Origin: Gracilariopsis chorda
Taxonomy: Eukaryota; Rhodophyta; Florideophyceae; Gracilariales; Gracilariaceae
Direction of reading: 5' to 3'
Length of the DNA: 64,000 nt
Assembly (NCBI GenBank): GCA_003194525.1
Contig: NBIV01000243.1
Span: 1 to 64,000, forward strand
Part shown: positions 32,860-45,210 of the stretch, piece after piece
Layout of the letters: every line of letters starts with the position of its first letter
Position numbering within the stretch: the first letter of the stretch is position 1
Made by a program: the position numbers and the translations under genes
Notes under the pieces: generated by a model
What the model was told of the DNA's origin: nothing
The model's database searches: none
The model's input: the letters and a program-made list of their open reading frames with translations, nothing else

Positions 32860-33618
32860 CTAGGAGGACGGGCCACCCAAGGCTTCCTGCTGGTTACCAG
32901 CGTTTGTCAGCTGAGAGATCAGTGCTTCCCGCATCTGCGTGAGGTCCCCAGAACTTGCATTCGCAACGCCAGCACAGCTGAGGATCTGGGAGATCACAGC
33001 AGCCCGTACTTCTGCGCTCAACGCTGCCTTCGCGGTTTCACTCGGCATGGCCGGTGCCGCCGTCCCAGAAGCAGGAGTTACATCCATAGGAGCAGCAGTA
33101 ACGCTAGGTCTAGGAGCCACCCCAAAGGTCGGAGCAGGAATAGTCGTAATCGGTAGAGCTGCAGTGTCGTTCGCACCGGTCAAAGGGCCAGCCACTGCAT
33201 CCGCAGGCGCGGGCTCTTCTCCAAAGGCATCGTCGTGTCCGTACCATTCCTCCTCGGGAGCGTCGTCCACCGTGTAGTTCTTATCCCCAATTGGGTGAAA
33301 GAACTCGTCGGTCATTATAAAGCAGGTTGGGTGTCCCGGAGTGATGATACGCTCGGCGTTCGGAATGATATCCGCTTCCGCGGTGGTGATGATCGTCCTG
33401 CTCCAAGGGTCATAAAAGATGAAATCACCTGCAAGGGGAGAGTGTCGGCCCGCAGACCGGTCGGCCGGAAGGTCACTCTCGTCACGGCGACTTTGAGCCC
33501 GGGTTACCTGGTTCCAGTCGACTGAGTCGATCACTCGCAAGAGGCTTATCAGCTCGGAAAGATTTCCATTCCCGCAAAGCGGGACCGTGAGATCCAAGTT
33601 TCGGATTGATTGCCGCAA
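32860..33618 (-). CDS. antisense ORF of E3, C-terminal part (intact 252 codons)
   Basis: Minus-strand ORF opposite to the element's own genes, and the only uninterrupted long frame in E3. Residues 1-130 look globular (GDFIFYDPW, HPTCFIMTDEFFH, acidic DDAPEEEW). Residues 130-195 are Ala/Pro/Thr-rich linker, and the last 50 are helical (SAEVRAAVISQIL, LTQMREALISQL). No family recognised. E4 has an antisense frame in the same place with the same layout: globular part, Ala/Pro/Val-rich linker, helical end. The two share a sparse H-x-T...DE...Y...VD pattern. The N-terminal part of this gene probably lies at 35839-36913, beyond the pogo-like insertion. Antisense genes between pol and 3' LTR are known in plant Tat/Ogre/Grande-type gypsy elements. 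Confidence 0.6.
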   Translation of the reverse strand: MRQSIRNLDLTVPLCGNGNLSELISLLRVIDSVDWNQVTRAQSRRDESDLPADRSAGRHSPLAGDFIFYDPWSRTIITTAEADIIPNAERIITPGHPTCFIMTDEFFHPIGDKNYTVDDAPEEEWYGHDDAFGEEPAPADAVAGPLTGANDTAALPITTIPAPTFGVAPRPSVTAAPMDVTPASGTAAPAMPSETAKAALSAEVRAAVISQILSCAGVANASSGDLTQMREALISQLTNAGNQQEALGGPSS

Positions 33619-33645
33619 CGGCGGGGGAATATACCATAGTCTGTA

Positions 33646-35686
33646 CAGGGGGGGATCGCGATATAGTGCTTAATTGAGTAGTGCCATCTACGGTATTGTG
33701 CCACCACAATCGCTTGGCACAAAAATTGTGGGGTTTGAGGGGTTTCGTTACAGACTGCTGGAAACTCTCATCAGTGGGCCAAAAATGAATCGTTCTTCCC
33801 GGTAATGCCTCTCTTGAAGCTCTATATAGAACAGCCACTGCCGCGACACATTCTGTCTGAAGAGCGCAATCATTTACATCACTAAAGCAGACCGAACACA
33901 CCCTTCCAAAGCGCAAACGTACTCGACTAACAGTCGCTCAGCAGGTCGATGCAGCTCGACTGCTTACCACCGGCACTAATGCCGCATTCATTATGCATCA
34001 GTACAAGATCTCGCGTCGTTTGGTAACAAACCTTCGGCGCAATGCTCCTTTGCTGATTCAACAAGTAGAGGGCACCACGTTTTCTTCTAATCGCAAATCA
34101 AACAGACCACCTGCATTCCAGTTGATTGAAAAGCAGCTATTCGACTTTTTACAGTTTGCACGGTCGTGCAAAATGCCAGTTACGCAGTCTGTGCTTCAAG
34201 ATGAGGAGCTGATGTTACGCAAAAAACTTTGCTAAAAGATGAATGACGCAGAAGCAGACAACTATTAGAGACTAATGAAGTTTAAAGCCTCAATCGGGTG
34301 GGTCCAGCGGTTTATCAAACGGTACTCTTTGCGGTCAGTTGCGTTGTACAGAGAGGGCGTTAGTGTTCCCTCCGCGCTTGTTGCGAGCGAAATGGAGCAA
34401 ATACGGGAGAAACTTGGGAGCTTCGATATCGATTGCATTTATTTACAATGTCGATGACACTGGTCTGTTCTTCAAACTGCTGCCTCGCACGTAAATTTCT
34501 GAGTACTATAATCACAAAACTGTTCGTTGTACCAAAGCAATGAAAAGCAAGGACCGAATCACTGCATACGTTTGCACTAACGGAGATGGAACACAAAAAC
34601 TTCCAATGGCAATTATCGGTAAGTCCAAGAATCCTAGGTGTTTTCGTCTAGGTAAGCCTGCCGTGTCGTAGTTTAGTCAAAGAAATGCTTGGTCTGATAT
34701 TGTTACATTCAAGCGTTGGTTTCATGAGATATTTTTACCACATTTGAGAAAGGTAACTTCTCCAACGTGTGTTTTGTTGATGGATAACTGCGGGCCACAT
34801 GGAACGTATTTCACTGACAGCAGAAGGCAATTTACTGTTATGACGCTGCCGCCCAGCTGTACTGCATTACATCAGCCTATGGACTTAGGCTTAAATCGGC
34901 TTGGAAGATGAAGTACTGTAGTCTTCTGCTTCACAAGATTCTTGCAAATATTGAGACAAGACAGAAGCGCCGGGAAAGTGCCAGAGCTTTGATGGTTGGA
35001 ATGCGTGGAATGGAGGAAGGTTTGACGCTCATTTACTTGATGTATCTATAATGGTTAAGAAAGCGTGGGAAAACGTATCACAGGCAGCTGTGGCTCGGTG
35101 TTGGGTGAAAGCCAATGTTCTTCCGATGCATCGTGTTTCAGAAGTTTTATGGAGCGAGGGCAAGATGCGTTGTCACGGTAATAGAGAGGAGTTAGAACAT
35201 ATTTCAAATGCACTTGAACGGCTAAGTTTGTGTTTGGATCGTCATGATCCTTTTCATGAACAAATGTCAGACGTTGCTACGGAGAAGGACGTCGAAAAAT
35301 AGGTCACGATTGAAGATGATTTGAGGGTCAGAGGCAGTGGTTGAAGATGCATCGCATGTTGAGAATGTGATAGATAATAACGTACCTCAAACAATCGAAA
35401 GGGATTCTGATGACGACGGAGAATTTGTTCTTTGCAAGCCGCTGCCTCCTGAATCTATAATTATTTATGGCATAGCTGAATTGCAGCGTTGGGCGTTTTA
35501 GTGTAACTTAGGCGATGTTGGTTGTTGTTTGGAGCAGGTCAGGCGTGGATTTGTCTGCGCCAAACGTCGCGAGATTTCAAGTCGCAGTCGACAGTTGCTG
35601 ATCACGGAAATGCTTTAGATATACGCTATCGTTTTGTTTGAACTCTGTAGTGCGCAGTTCGGTATAGCGCTGAGTAAATCCCTTTG
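33646..35686 (+). mobile_element. pogo/Tigger-like DNA transposon, nested in E3
   Basis: Candidate limits: TA (33644-33645) then CAGGGGGGG on the left, CCCTTTG then TA (35687-35688) on the right, giving about 2.04 kb. This is a typical size for a pogo element with TA duplication. The terminal repeats match only weakly, so the limits are tentative. The transposase inside is clear. It splits the antisense gene of E3. Confidence 0.6.
33899..35302 (+). pseudogene. pogo/CENP-B-like DDE transposase
   Basis: The N-terminal helix-turn-helix region starts KRTRLTVAQQVDAARLL near 33910. A CENP-B-type DNA-binding part follows (34275-34457, VGWVQRFIKRYSLRS-like, with SEMEQIREKL). Next is the DDE core: VDDTGLFFKLLPRT (first Asp, near 34450), MAIIGKSKNPRCFR, LLMDNCGPHG (second Asp, near 34780) and LPPSCTALHQPMDLGL (third acidic position as Asp, near 34860). 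The C-terminal ORF 35051-35302 starts VKKAWENVSQAAVARCWVKA, typical after the DDE_1 core. Several frameshifts and stops (34233, 34453 and others). Dead copy. Confidence 0.82.
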
Positions 35687-35838
35687 TAAGGGGGTAGCAC
35701 AATATCTTAGTACCTTCTGTACTGTTTGTACACCTCATGAAGGAGGAACACCGCTGTTCGCGCCGCCCACTCCGTCATCACCACGGCCCATCACCCCGTG
35801 AACGGGTTCGTTGTCAGGCAACGGCCGATGTATGTCAG

Positions 35839-36913
35839 TCAAGGCGGACGCTCAACGAAGCAACCACGGCACAACTCGAACCAGGGCCAAACTAAAGGCA
35901 GCGGGACGTACCGTCCAAACATGTGGCCCAGCCTAATCCGGTTTGCTTCCGTCTTCTGGTATGGCACCAAATATCTCCATCTGAAGCGAGCACGCCAGTT
36001 GGAACGGATCATATTCTGAAGGAAGTCCCACCACAGTTGGCAGGGCAGGTAGCGTATCTCAGCACGCAGCAGCAGATGGGTCCAAAACAGAAGATCCTGG
36101 TGAGCTGTCATGTTTTGGTAGCGTTCAACAACTCCGGCAAGCCGGGCAAGATTCTCTCCATATTGGGTCTCGCCGAGAGCTCCATAGATGGCCAATCAAA
36201 CCGGAACTCCATGGGGATTGGTGGCTCTGAGTATGTTCGGCACATCCGCAGGTGCGCATTGCGAACCATCTCCGCTCTGGCGAGGTTGTGATACTCACCA
36301 CGTCAGTGGACTAGCACAAGGTTTGGCACGGTAATCCGGTAACGCCAGTCGAAAGTCGCCGTCATCCAGACGTGTAAGCCACCGGGCAAGTGACCACTGC
36401 CGTCAGCTTACGCCTCAATGGGGGTTTGCGTCGTTACCTCTTGAGGGGGGAGCCACGGATCTTGTAAGAACGGTGTTGGAAGGGAACGAAGATCCACCAC
36501 CTCCAGCTCGACGTACGAGCCCCATTTACACGCATTTGGGATCATCATTGGCACTGCCGCAGGGGATGGCGCCATCCATTGGTGCTGCGCATTCGGTTGA
36601 CCCGCAGACGGAAGGTTCGAAGACGACGGCCCCGCCGGTTGACCGAAGCTGCCAAGGAACGGTTGCTGACTCCAACGAGGCGGCTCAGTAGAGCCCTGAT
36701 TTGGGTTATTCATCGCTCTAGAAGAGCATGGGAATGGAGTATTCCCAGAGGTTGCTGTTGCACTCGAGGGATCCGAGATACTACTGCTGCTGAATTTGTG
36801 GAGGTCTCACTCGTTGCGAGCTGTGGAGAACAAGGAGGAGATTGAGGATCAGCCATTGCAGGTGGGTCTTTAAACATCATGGAGAGGAAGGTAGCCACGC
36901 GCTTGCAGGTCAT
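35839..36913 (-). pseudogene. antisense gene of E3, N-terminal part (broken)
   Basis: Minus-strand frames in order: 36913-36710 (Ser/Pro/Ala-rich), 36713-36408 (starts MNNPNQGS, Pro/Ser/Gln-rich), a beta-rich stretch near 36380-36305 (LHVWMTATFDWRYRITVPN), then 36195-35839 (aromatic-rich, RARFRWRYLVPYQ). E4's antisense region has the same sequence of parts: a Ser/Thr/Pro-rich N-terminus starting MSQGYNDQSS, a beta-rich stretch ending FWFMAITLRQP and an aromatic region starting PLEFLPYDPPYDGLYW. Broken by frameshifts and separated from its C-terminus by the pogo-like insertion. Function unknown. Confidence 0.5.
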
Positions 36914-36923
36914 TGTCGCGCTT

Positions 36924-36935
36924 AAGGGGGGGAGA
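36924..36935 (+). other. polypurine tract of E3
   Basis: AAGGGGGGGAGA directly before the 3' LTR start TGAAGTGC; the plus-strand priming site. Confidence 0.85.
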
Positions 36936-37756
36936 TGAAGTGCAACGCGTTCACGGACAATATGTCGTTATTGCGGATCATATACTGATGTTACCCTCTG
37001 GGAGGTGGTGGCTCACTCTATGAATGCAGAAGACATTCTCGACGCAGTTACTGGTGGATTGTATGGTTAACTATTTAGTTACGAAGTGCACAGCACTGCT
37101 GGCTGCCTCCACACGTGGATGGTTGTTGCACCCGATGTTGGGGTAATTCTAATGTTTAATTAATATGATAGATAGTATTACTGTAACCCACTACACAGTG
37201 GCTGACTCCCGCTACTTCAGCAGGAGTGCTTAGCCCAACCTTGGGGGAAGTACACGAACCAACCGAGTGTTCGGCTCTAACTACGCACCCCTGGTAAGTG
37301 ATATCCTCCTTGCGGAGAGTCACTGCCTTGTGAAGGTTTAGTTACCCGCCTCGCGTCATCTACAGAACTACATCCGCAGTCTGCGTGTTATTCCTGGTGT
37401 TCTCCCCTTTTTTGGGCCTACTATTCTACAGGTATTACCACCCTGTATACCGGTGTGAGCCCCGCGTGTGGCTGCGTACTTCCGAGGCTTGTGTCAGCCA
37501 CCGTGGCGCTCGCCACTTTCTTGTGCTTACCGACCGCCGTGGGTATGTCCTATACCCGCCTTGTCGTGTTCTCTACCGCCTCGCGCGAGTTCTATTACCT
37601 AGCCCTCCTCACACCCGTTGTGACGGCGATCCCCGGAGTTACTCCCGGCTCGTGCGATCAACCTGATAGGGGCTCTACCGTCTGTTCTTCCCCAGTAGGG
37701 AGAGAGTCCACGAACACCTTTGTGTGTACTCGCCCGTTCTCGGGGGTTGCACGACA
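36936..37756 (+). repeat. 3' LTR of E3
   Basis: 821 bases, ends GGGTTGCACGACA. Partner of 23820-24640. Followed 17 bases later by the target duplication of E2. Confidence 0.92.
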
Positions 37757-37778
37757 GTACGTATGCAATACGTAAGAC

Positions 37779-38720
37779 CTTAGAGCAATATCGCTAGATG
37801 GGAAATACCCCCAAGATGTTCGCAGCTTTGCTCTATTGCGAGGTAGGCGCAGCGACAGAGCCCTCCATACCACACGGTGTTCGGGTGTAAAACTGAGGTG
37901 GCTTCCGGCTATACCGAAGGAGGTGATACCGAAAATCGGGTTACCAGCTGGTCAACGTAGTGCACAGGTCGGTGTGAGCGATGTTGCAGTCCACGGAGAA
38001 TCCAGAAAGGGGAAGTGGAAAAAGGGGAGAAATCAAAAGGGAAGGTACAACCCGGTGGGTCATGCAGAAAGCCGAAAGAGACCCAGCGGTGGGGGGTGTT
38101 GCTTGTTTAGCCAGGACGGCAAAAGGCAATACTAAGTCGAACGGCTATCTGTTCCCACTATAGAAAGTAACCAAAAAGGTAAAAAAGGTGAAAACTGGGC
38201 GAACCCACGGGGTAAGACAGATCAGCGGTCCTTGGTGATACTTTGCGCTTGATTACAACGAGACAGACCTAGGTGAAACCCGAGCAGAAGTTGGCCACTT
38301 CGTGCAGGCGATAAACTCAGAACCAAGTCACAGCTTGTCTTTACTTCAGGGTGAAACGTCCAGGCCGCCCTCCCTTAAGTACTATTGGGTCACAATACAA
38401 TAAGAATACTACTACTGTACTGTGCCACACTTTTGTTCCACACACTTGTGTCACTTGGGAGCACCGCCGGCCACGGCGCAACAGGACTCGTGTGCATCAT
38501 GCCAACCATGAATAGTATCCATACGCTCGCCACGCGTCCCTCTGTTCCAGACACCACACAAATCACCCACGGAGGTTCCAAAACAATTTAAATTCATATT
38601 GAATTTCACTCAATATTTCCGAGGGTCCACTCATAACTGAGTTGTACCGATGCCACGTAGGTATTGATTCATTTATGATCCAAATCGCCTAGAGGGTATG
38701 CGCGCACGCATTGCTCTACA
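37779..38720 (-). repeat. 3' LTR of E2
   Basis: Minus-strand start TGTAGAGCAATGCG at 38720, directly after the polypurine tract. About 90% identical to 61605-62551 in the stretch I compared. Confidence 0.88.
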
Positions 38721-38735
38721 CATCCCCCTCCTTAG
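38721..38735 (-). other. polypurine tract of E2
   Basis: Minus-strand CTAAGGAGGGGGATG immediately precedes the LTR start. Confidence 0.75.
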
Positions 38736-39170
38736 AATAGGAAACATCGCAAAAAAGCGAGGGACTTGCAAGCGGAAAAGGGTATAACGAATCCAACTCC
38801 TCATGAGTGATACTGACTTCCTCCGGTTCAACGCATAACGCGGCGAACGAACTCTAAGGACATCGAAAACGATTATTCATCTCCGTTAATGAACTCAGAC
38901 AATCCCAACCAACACAACTCCGGAGCGGGTACTTCCCAGTCTGGGAGTATAGCTACTTCATCCTCCGGACTGAGCCGGTTTCCTACGGCACCATTGCTTT
39001 AAGGTAACGCTACGATAACCTTTCCGGCGCACCTATCAACGTTCTACCTCTTCAAGAGTTCCACGAAACTTTCGTTCTTCCGAGCGATCAGGGATTACAA
39101 GCACCAAAGCGTGGTGTACACCCTATCGGGTTCGTTGTCCTCGTCGAGGCAACCCAAGTAAGGGTCGGCC

Positions 39171-42100
39171 ATCACCGGGGGCGTTCGCCACTATTCCAGG
39201 GAGCAATGCCTTGCATGTTATTGCTACTGCGAAGTCCTGATTTGAGCAAGCAAGCCACGGGGGCGGGCGCTGTTACAGCGTTGTCTTCTTTTTGAGGTCT
39301 TTCTCTAGTGGGGTTGCCATCTACCTTGCGGGGTCCAACGTTCACGTATCGCATTGTGCCATTAACCATTTGGCGCTCAGGAATAAATTTCCCTGGCGAC
39401 GCCGGTAAATCGACAGCGATTTCACATATCTCGTCCTCCTCAGGCGGAGCCTGGGGAATGAGTACGGTGGGTGTTGGGCTGACTGGAGTCGAGTGAGCCG
39501 GGATATCCGGGATTTTGTCCTGAAGACGGAGATTCGTTTCTTTCGGTAAGTCCGATAAACCACGATCCGGATGCGGTAGAATCGCTGGCCGCGACAGAGA
39601 ATGAGTCGCGAGCGGGTCGTCTGAGTCAGGATATCCGTCGGAGGTATGCCCGGCATCAAAGGCTGGGTGAGTGTGAGGAGATACAGTGACGCGGTGGTGT
39701 GAAACCCATTCGTGTTGGTCATTAAAGTCCCCGACGACTGTGTCGTTGGCAGCACAAACAACGTGACAAGGTCCGTCGACGATTAGAAAAAGCTTATGAC
39801 GCTTTTCCTTTTCAGTATTATAATACTACTTACAAAGGAAAACAAATTCATTTGTATTAACCTCCGGTAGCGGTCGACGGAGCTTGACGTAGAAATTATG
39901 CTTGTACGCAAATTGAGCTTTGTCCATAGCTTTCCAGGCAACAGGTATCATCTTCTTTAACCATTCTCTCCATTAATCCCTGTGTAACGGCGGTAAAGGG
40001 TACGCCGACAAAGTCAGTTGAGCTTCGATTGGCACCGGTGCGATTTGCGACAGCACCAACTGGAAAGGTGAAAGCGACGTAACGCAATGTATCTGGGTAT
40101 TGTAGGCATACGTAACTGCATGGGTATACAGGTCCCAATCCTTAGGATGATCCGCAACATAGGATCGTAATTCGTTAATCATCCTACGATTATATCGTTC
40201 CACATGTCCAGTACCCTGCAGGTGATATGTTTTGGCGAACATATTTCGAACATCGAGAATACGACAAACGTCTTCAAAGAACTTTGACGTAAACTGTGGG
40301 CCATTGTCGGATAACAAATCAACAGGTGGACATTAAAAGAATACCCAGTGTGTGACGAAGGCTTGTTCCAACGTCGCAGCGGTAATTAGTTTAAGCGGCA
40401 CTGTCCGTACCAGTTCAGAAAACCAGTCGGTTATTACCAGCAGGTAGCAAATTACTTGGAGTGTCCGAATCAATACACCGAGTATATCAATGGCCACTAA
40501 TTTCAGCGGAGCGCGAGCTGGGAACAGCACTAACTTCTTTGAGTATTCCCGTAGCTTCACGTTGTTTCTCGCGCATTCCGTACAAGAGCGACGAACTGCA
40601 TAACCGTCCAACGCCATAGCGGGCCAGTAGATATATCTGCGGAGAGATAAATATAACTTCCTACCCCCTTGGTGTGCTCCGAGTTTCACATGATGAGAAA
40701 GGGGGAGAAACTGTCTCTGTAAAGAGTGGGGTACCAAAATCTGTGGAGGAGAACTAACAAACCTAACACGGTATCCCTGATCGTTCGTCGAAAAAGGTAA
40801 GTCATATCCTCCAATGAGGCGAGCGCGAATCTTCGTACATAACGGGTCGCACTGTTGCTCGCGAATAAACAATTCAGGAGTAATAGGCGTAAAGGAGCCT
40901 TCGTTCGGAGGCTCCGAAGTTTGAGAAGATAGAATATCATCACAAATATCGTCTGACCAATCCTTTGTATTCCATTCATCGTTCTCAACTACAAAACACG
41001 GTACCTCAAGATCCTCGACCGGTTCTGCTTCAGCAGTGGCTCCCAGGCGGGTTAGCGCGTCGGCTTGCGTGTTGAGGATTCCCTTTTGTAGAGTACTTCA
41101 AAATCTAATTCCGAAAGTCAAAGGTGCCAACGCGTGAGGCCTCCCGATGTTTTGGCAATCTCCATGAGCCATCGGAGGCAAGAATGATCGGTATGTAGAT
41201 TAGAATGGGTTCCCATAAGACATGGTCGAATAATGGCAAGCGCCCAAACAACGGCGAGACGCTCTATTCCAGAACCTAGTGGTCACGTTCGTGCACGTTC
41301 AATTTCCGAGACCAATATCCGATTGGGGATCGTTCACCGTCTTCGGCACTTGAAATAGCACAAAACCGACCTGGTTATCCCTGCCATCAGTAGCCACTTC
41401 ATAGGGTAATCCAATACTTGGCAACGCCAATATTGGCGGAGACGTCATGGAGTTGATGAAAGCCGTGAAGGCAGACGCTTCTGCGTTGCCAAAAGTTTCC
41501 AGTTGAGCTGGTTGTCCCTTCTTAAGGAGAATATTTAGAGGTGTCACAAGCTCCGCGAAATTCGGGACAAACCGACGATATAAGTTACAAAGTCCAAGAA
41601 ATGATCGAAGTTCCGTTTGCGTAGTCGGATGTTTCGCGCTGGTCAGTGACTTAACTCTTACCTTTTCTGTCGAGAGCTTCCCAGGGTGGATTATATGTCC
41701 AAGATGCTTCACCGAATCCGTACAGGATTTGCACTTCTTGAGTTTCAGCGTAATCCCTGCATCTCGCAGCACACGCATGACGTTCCTCAAATTGGTTATG
41801 TGATCCTCCAAGTTGTTGGAGAACACGCTTGTGTCATCGAGATACACCAAACAGGTTGTCCATTTGAACGTGTCAAATAGAATACGTATGGCACGTCAAA
41901 ACGTAGCGGGTGCATTAGATAACCCGAAGGGCATTCGTTTAAAACGACAAAGTCCTTGGTGACACAGAAACGCAGTTTTGTCACGGTCCTCTTTACTGAT
42001 AAGCAGATGCCAATAACCCCAAATGGCGTCAAGAGCGGCGAACACCGTAGCACTCCCAAGTGAGTCGATTTACTCGTCCACCCGAGGTATCAGGTAAACT

Positions 42101-43523
42101 TCTTTGACGGCAACTATGTTGAGATTTCGGTAATCGATACAAAATCTCCACGATCCATCCGACTTCGGAAAGAGCACTATAGACGAAGCCCAAGGTGATT
42201 GAGCGGGTTCAATGACGCCAGCGCGTAACATCTTCTCGACTTCGGAATTTTCCTCTTCACGGGCTGTTCGTCCAGCCCGATAGGGATGCTGTGCAAGTGG
42301 CTGAGTGTTCGGTAAAAAATCAAAACGATGCTTCTTTATTCCTATTCTTCCAAGGGAACCGTACCACATAGGGGTGAACTCACGAAGCATATCCCGTAGT
42401 TTCTCACGATGAGAGTCAGGGACATGACTCAATCCAACCTGTCGAGCTCCTCCATAAGATTCGCCTGTTCTGAACCAGGTAGTAGTGCAAGGGCTTCCGT
42501 AGTTCGTTCACTTTCGAGGTCGGGATCCCAATTACGCTCAGCGTTGTTAGAGTTTTCGTCCCCCTCTTTAGTGTCATCCACTCCCAGGACGGCAGCCACT
42601 GGAATGTTCTTTGGCACGATTACCCGCGGGTATGAGAAAACCGAACCCATGACGTGGTTTTTGACTAACCACTGAGTGATGTTGCCAAAGGTTGCAACCA
42701 GAACCTTAAGAGGAACATCAGGGATGATAGAAACGACTCCGTTCGCAAGTGCGAGTTGACGCTGGTCGTACAATGACGAAAGTGGTTGAAGCATATGTTA
42801 TCCACTCTGCTTGGGAACAACTGTGAACCAGACTTGGGAATCGGATGGTACGGGAATTGAATGAGCGATACGAAGCTTCGTAGAAACGGGATCTGTGTTC
42901 ATGATTTTCTGGGCAGCTGGTATCGGTATACGCTTCTGTGTAGCACGCTTGACCGGCTTCCGTACAATAGGTACTGTAGAACCGTTTGCCATCTCAATGG
43001 TTTTCGCACGGTGGTGAATTGCTTCGACAAAGCGATCACAAAAGTCACAATCAAGAATCACTGGTGCCACTAGTTTATTGCAAATGACGAAGTCCAGTTG
43101 AACTATACAGGTACCCAATCTCACGACGAGAGAAACGCATCCCACGGTATTCAGGGGATTGTTATTCGCGTCAGCGATATCCAGGCGTGGTCCACAACGA
43201 ATGTGAGACCTAAGAGCCGAGGGTACTAGTTCAGAGATGGTAAGGTTGGGCGCAGCCCTTGTATCTAAAACAGATAACTGGCGAACTATATATTGGTTGG
43301 ACAGGCCAAGATCGGCATAAAATTTGTAGTTTCTCTTGGCCATGACCAGAGCTCTATCCAGAATACGGAAATTACGAGTAAGTATCAACGGACGACGTAG
43401 AACCGAGATGTTTTTCGAGCTCACGTTGGTTTTAGCCATTTTCCTAGTAAGGATCTTGACAGCGGGGGAGCGGAGCCGTACCGCCTCGGGCATCAACCTC
43501 AGCTCAGACGACGCCCCTCCCAT
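39171..43523 (-). pseudogene. pol: pol of E2 (protease, RT, RNase H, integrase)
   Basis: The protease ORF 43523-42798 has the active site DTRAAPN in place of DTGA. 42794-42429 continues the linker. RT runs 42432-42070 (PWASSIVLFPKSDGSWRFCIDYRNLN) and, after a frame change, to about 41500 (MPFGLSNAPATF, CLVYLDDTSVFSNN, so YLDD is intact). A stop sits in ATF*RA. The connection reads ELRSFLGLCNLYRRFVPN. RNase H is fragmentary (41460-41040). Integrase runs 40872-40333 and 40317-39973: HHCC-like part, AIDILGV, SDNGPQFTS, GTGHVERYNRR, so DDE residues are present. A GPY/F-type module is recognisable near 39790 (DGPCHVVCAANDTVVGDF), with a Pro/Asp-rich tail to about 39171. Many stops; dead. Confidence 0.88.
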
Positions 43524-44631
43524 AGGGGAGACTCCCGAATATAGTTCTTCCAGAAGCGATTCACCGAACTCGGTGTCACCATCCCATGGTAGGAACCAGA
43601 ATTACTCCCATTGGTGGGTACGAACGCATCTACCGGTTGATCAGGACTGGGTTTGACCACAGGAACAACGGTTCGTGCCAGTGCGGCGTTAGCGAGTAAT
43701 GCTTCCACCTCTTCATATGAAGTACTTGGAACTCGGTCCCGATCAGCTGGGGTCAGCGTTTCGTAATTCATGCTAAGTTTGGGCACCTCCTGGAATGTCA
43801 AGTCACATTTCGGGGCGATATGACCACAATGGTAACACCTATGACATATAGCCGGTGCTGCTTTATCATATTGACGATGGCTATTTGTTTGACGTTGCGG
43901 TTTCGGTACGACCTATCTAGGGCAGGTAAGAAGGGTTCCGTTTGACGCGTGAGCAAGCGGAGTGGCCTGCAGCCTTGCCACACCGGCGTAGAAAGTGGGG
44001 TCTTCTTCCGAGCTCGGAGCCGATGTTGACGGCAAGTCCGTAGTCCCAAACGAGTCTGGGCGAATTCTAGCGTACCGGACGTGGTCCATATCCGCAATAG
44101 TTGTTCTGCCCTGGGGCAAAGAGATCGATGATGACGATTCCTTCAATAAGAGATCTTTCGCCGACTGGCGTTTCGGTTAACTCCGTGCACGGTGCGGTTC
44201 TCCCTCAGCCTGACATACTGAACCACTTCAAGGTATGAAATCTTCCTTTTTTCCTCACGGTGTCGCGCGAGGAGCGCTAGTATTGCGGGATCCAATCCAT
44301 GAAAGAATATCGTACACCGTGTCTGTGTGGATTACACATTACCACAATGGTGAAACGCTTTATTCAAGCGGGCTGAATGGACGGTTTCGGTTTCACCAGG
44401 CTTCTGTTCTGTATCGCATACGGCGAATATCGCCGTATGAATGGCGTTTACCGTAGCGTATGACTTGAGAAGGTAATCAACTGCTTCCAGCCAGCAATTT
44501 AATCCTTTTTTGGAGGCTCTTGAGGTTCCTCGAACGGAATTGAACTGATTTTCAGCCATACCCGCTAGGAAATACGGTAACGCGAGATACGCTTTGGCTT
44601 CACACATGCCAAGTATGTCAGCCTCCTGAAC
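43499..44631 (-). pseudogene. gag: gag of E2, piece 3 (capsid C-part and nucleocapsid)
   Basis: Begins at the E4 insertion point (ADILGMCEAKAYLALPYFL) and runs through the capsid core to 44332 (KAFHHCGNV). It continues in other frames to a Ser/Pro-rich part (44146-43913). An intact CCHC knuckle CHRCYHCGHIAPKC follows near 43850, then the C-terminus to 43499. Frameshifts near 44330 and 43910. Confidence 0.82.
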
Positions 44632-45208
44632 TGTAATACAGTGGGTACTATTCATGCTCCTAAGGATAGGCTGTTATGGAAGATTCCTAACGGAGTACTT
44701 GTATTATCTAACTGCTGTCACGTGGCACACCACTCCAGAGGAAGTGTTCCAGTGGACTGTAATTAGATTAGGTAGAATACCCTAACTTAAAGTTTTAGGT
44801 AGATTGTTTCCGTCGAGGTCAGCCCGCGGCACTGTATATAGTGCGCCGCTTGAGCATCACCTCCGGGGAAGTAAACCAAGCACCCTAGAGGCTTGTTCTA
44901 GTACATCTGGTTCAACCTCGTGATACTCACCTTCAGGTACAATATTAAGTCATTCTCCAGGTGTGGTTTCTAAGCCACCGATACCCGGTGCGTCCCATAG
45001 CAGCGTCTGTAGGATTATCGTCCTCCCAGTAAACCCGATTTCCGTTTGGCGTTTGCGGATCTCCTTTCAGGAATCCCCTGGTCGCCGCACCTATATTATA
45101 GTCGCCGCTCCTATATTATGGAGACCACCATCTATTGGAATGCATCTGTTAGGCCGATTCTAAAAGTCCTATTTTACAGACGTTTTGCTTACCACTGGCT
45201 GTACCAGA
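44632..45208 (+). repeat. 5' LTR of E4
   Basis: Starts TGTAATACAGTGGG. Contains two copies of a 20-base unit (GTCGCCGCACCTATATTATA and a variant) at 45081-45120. The end at 45208 is chosen because it leaves the 2-base spacer to the primer site seen in E2 and E3 and gives the matching target duplication. Confidence 0.85.
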
Positions 45209-45210
45209 AC

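Larger units (their letters stand above)
23820..37756 (+). mobile_element. Ty3/gypsy LTR retrotransposon E3
   Basis: Bounded by two 821-base direct LTRs with TG...CA ends. Flanks are TTACG (23815-23819) and GTACG (37757-37761), a 4-of-5 target duplication. Order: LTR, primer site 24643, gag, pol, a sense tail ORF, an antisense gene, polypurine tract 36924-36935, LTR. At 13.9 kb it is long for gypsy. About 2 kb of that is a nested pogo-like transposon at 33646-35686. LTRs differ by roughly a tenth where I compared them, and all ORFs but one are broken, so it is an old copy. Confidence 0.9.
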
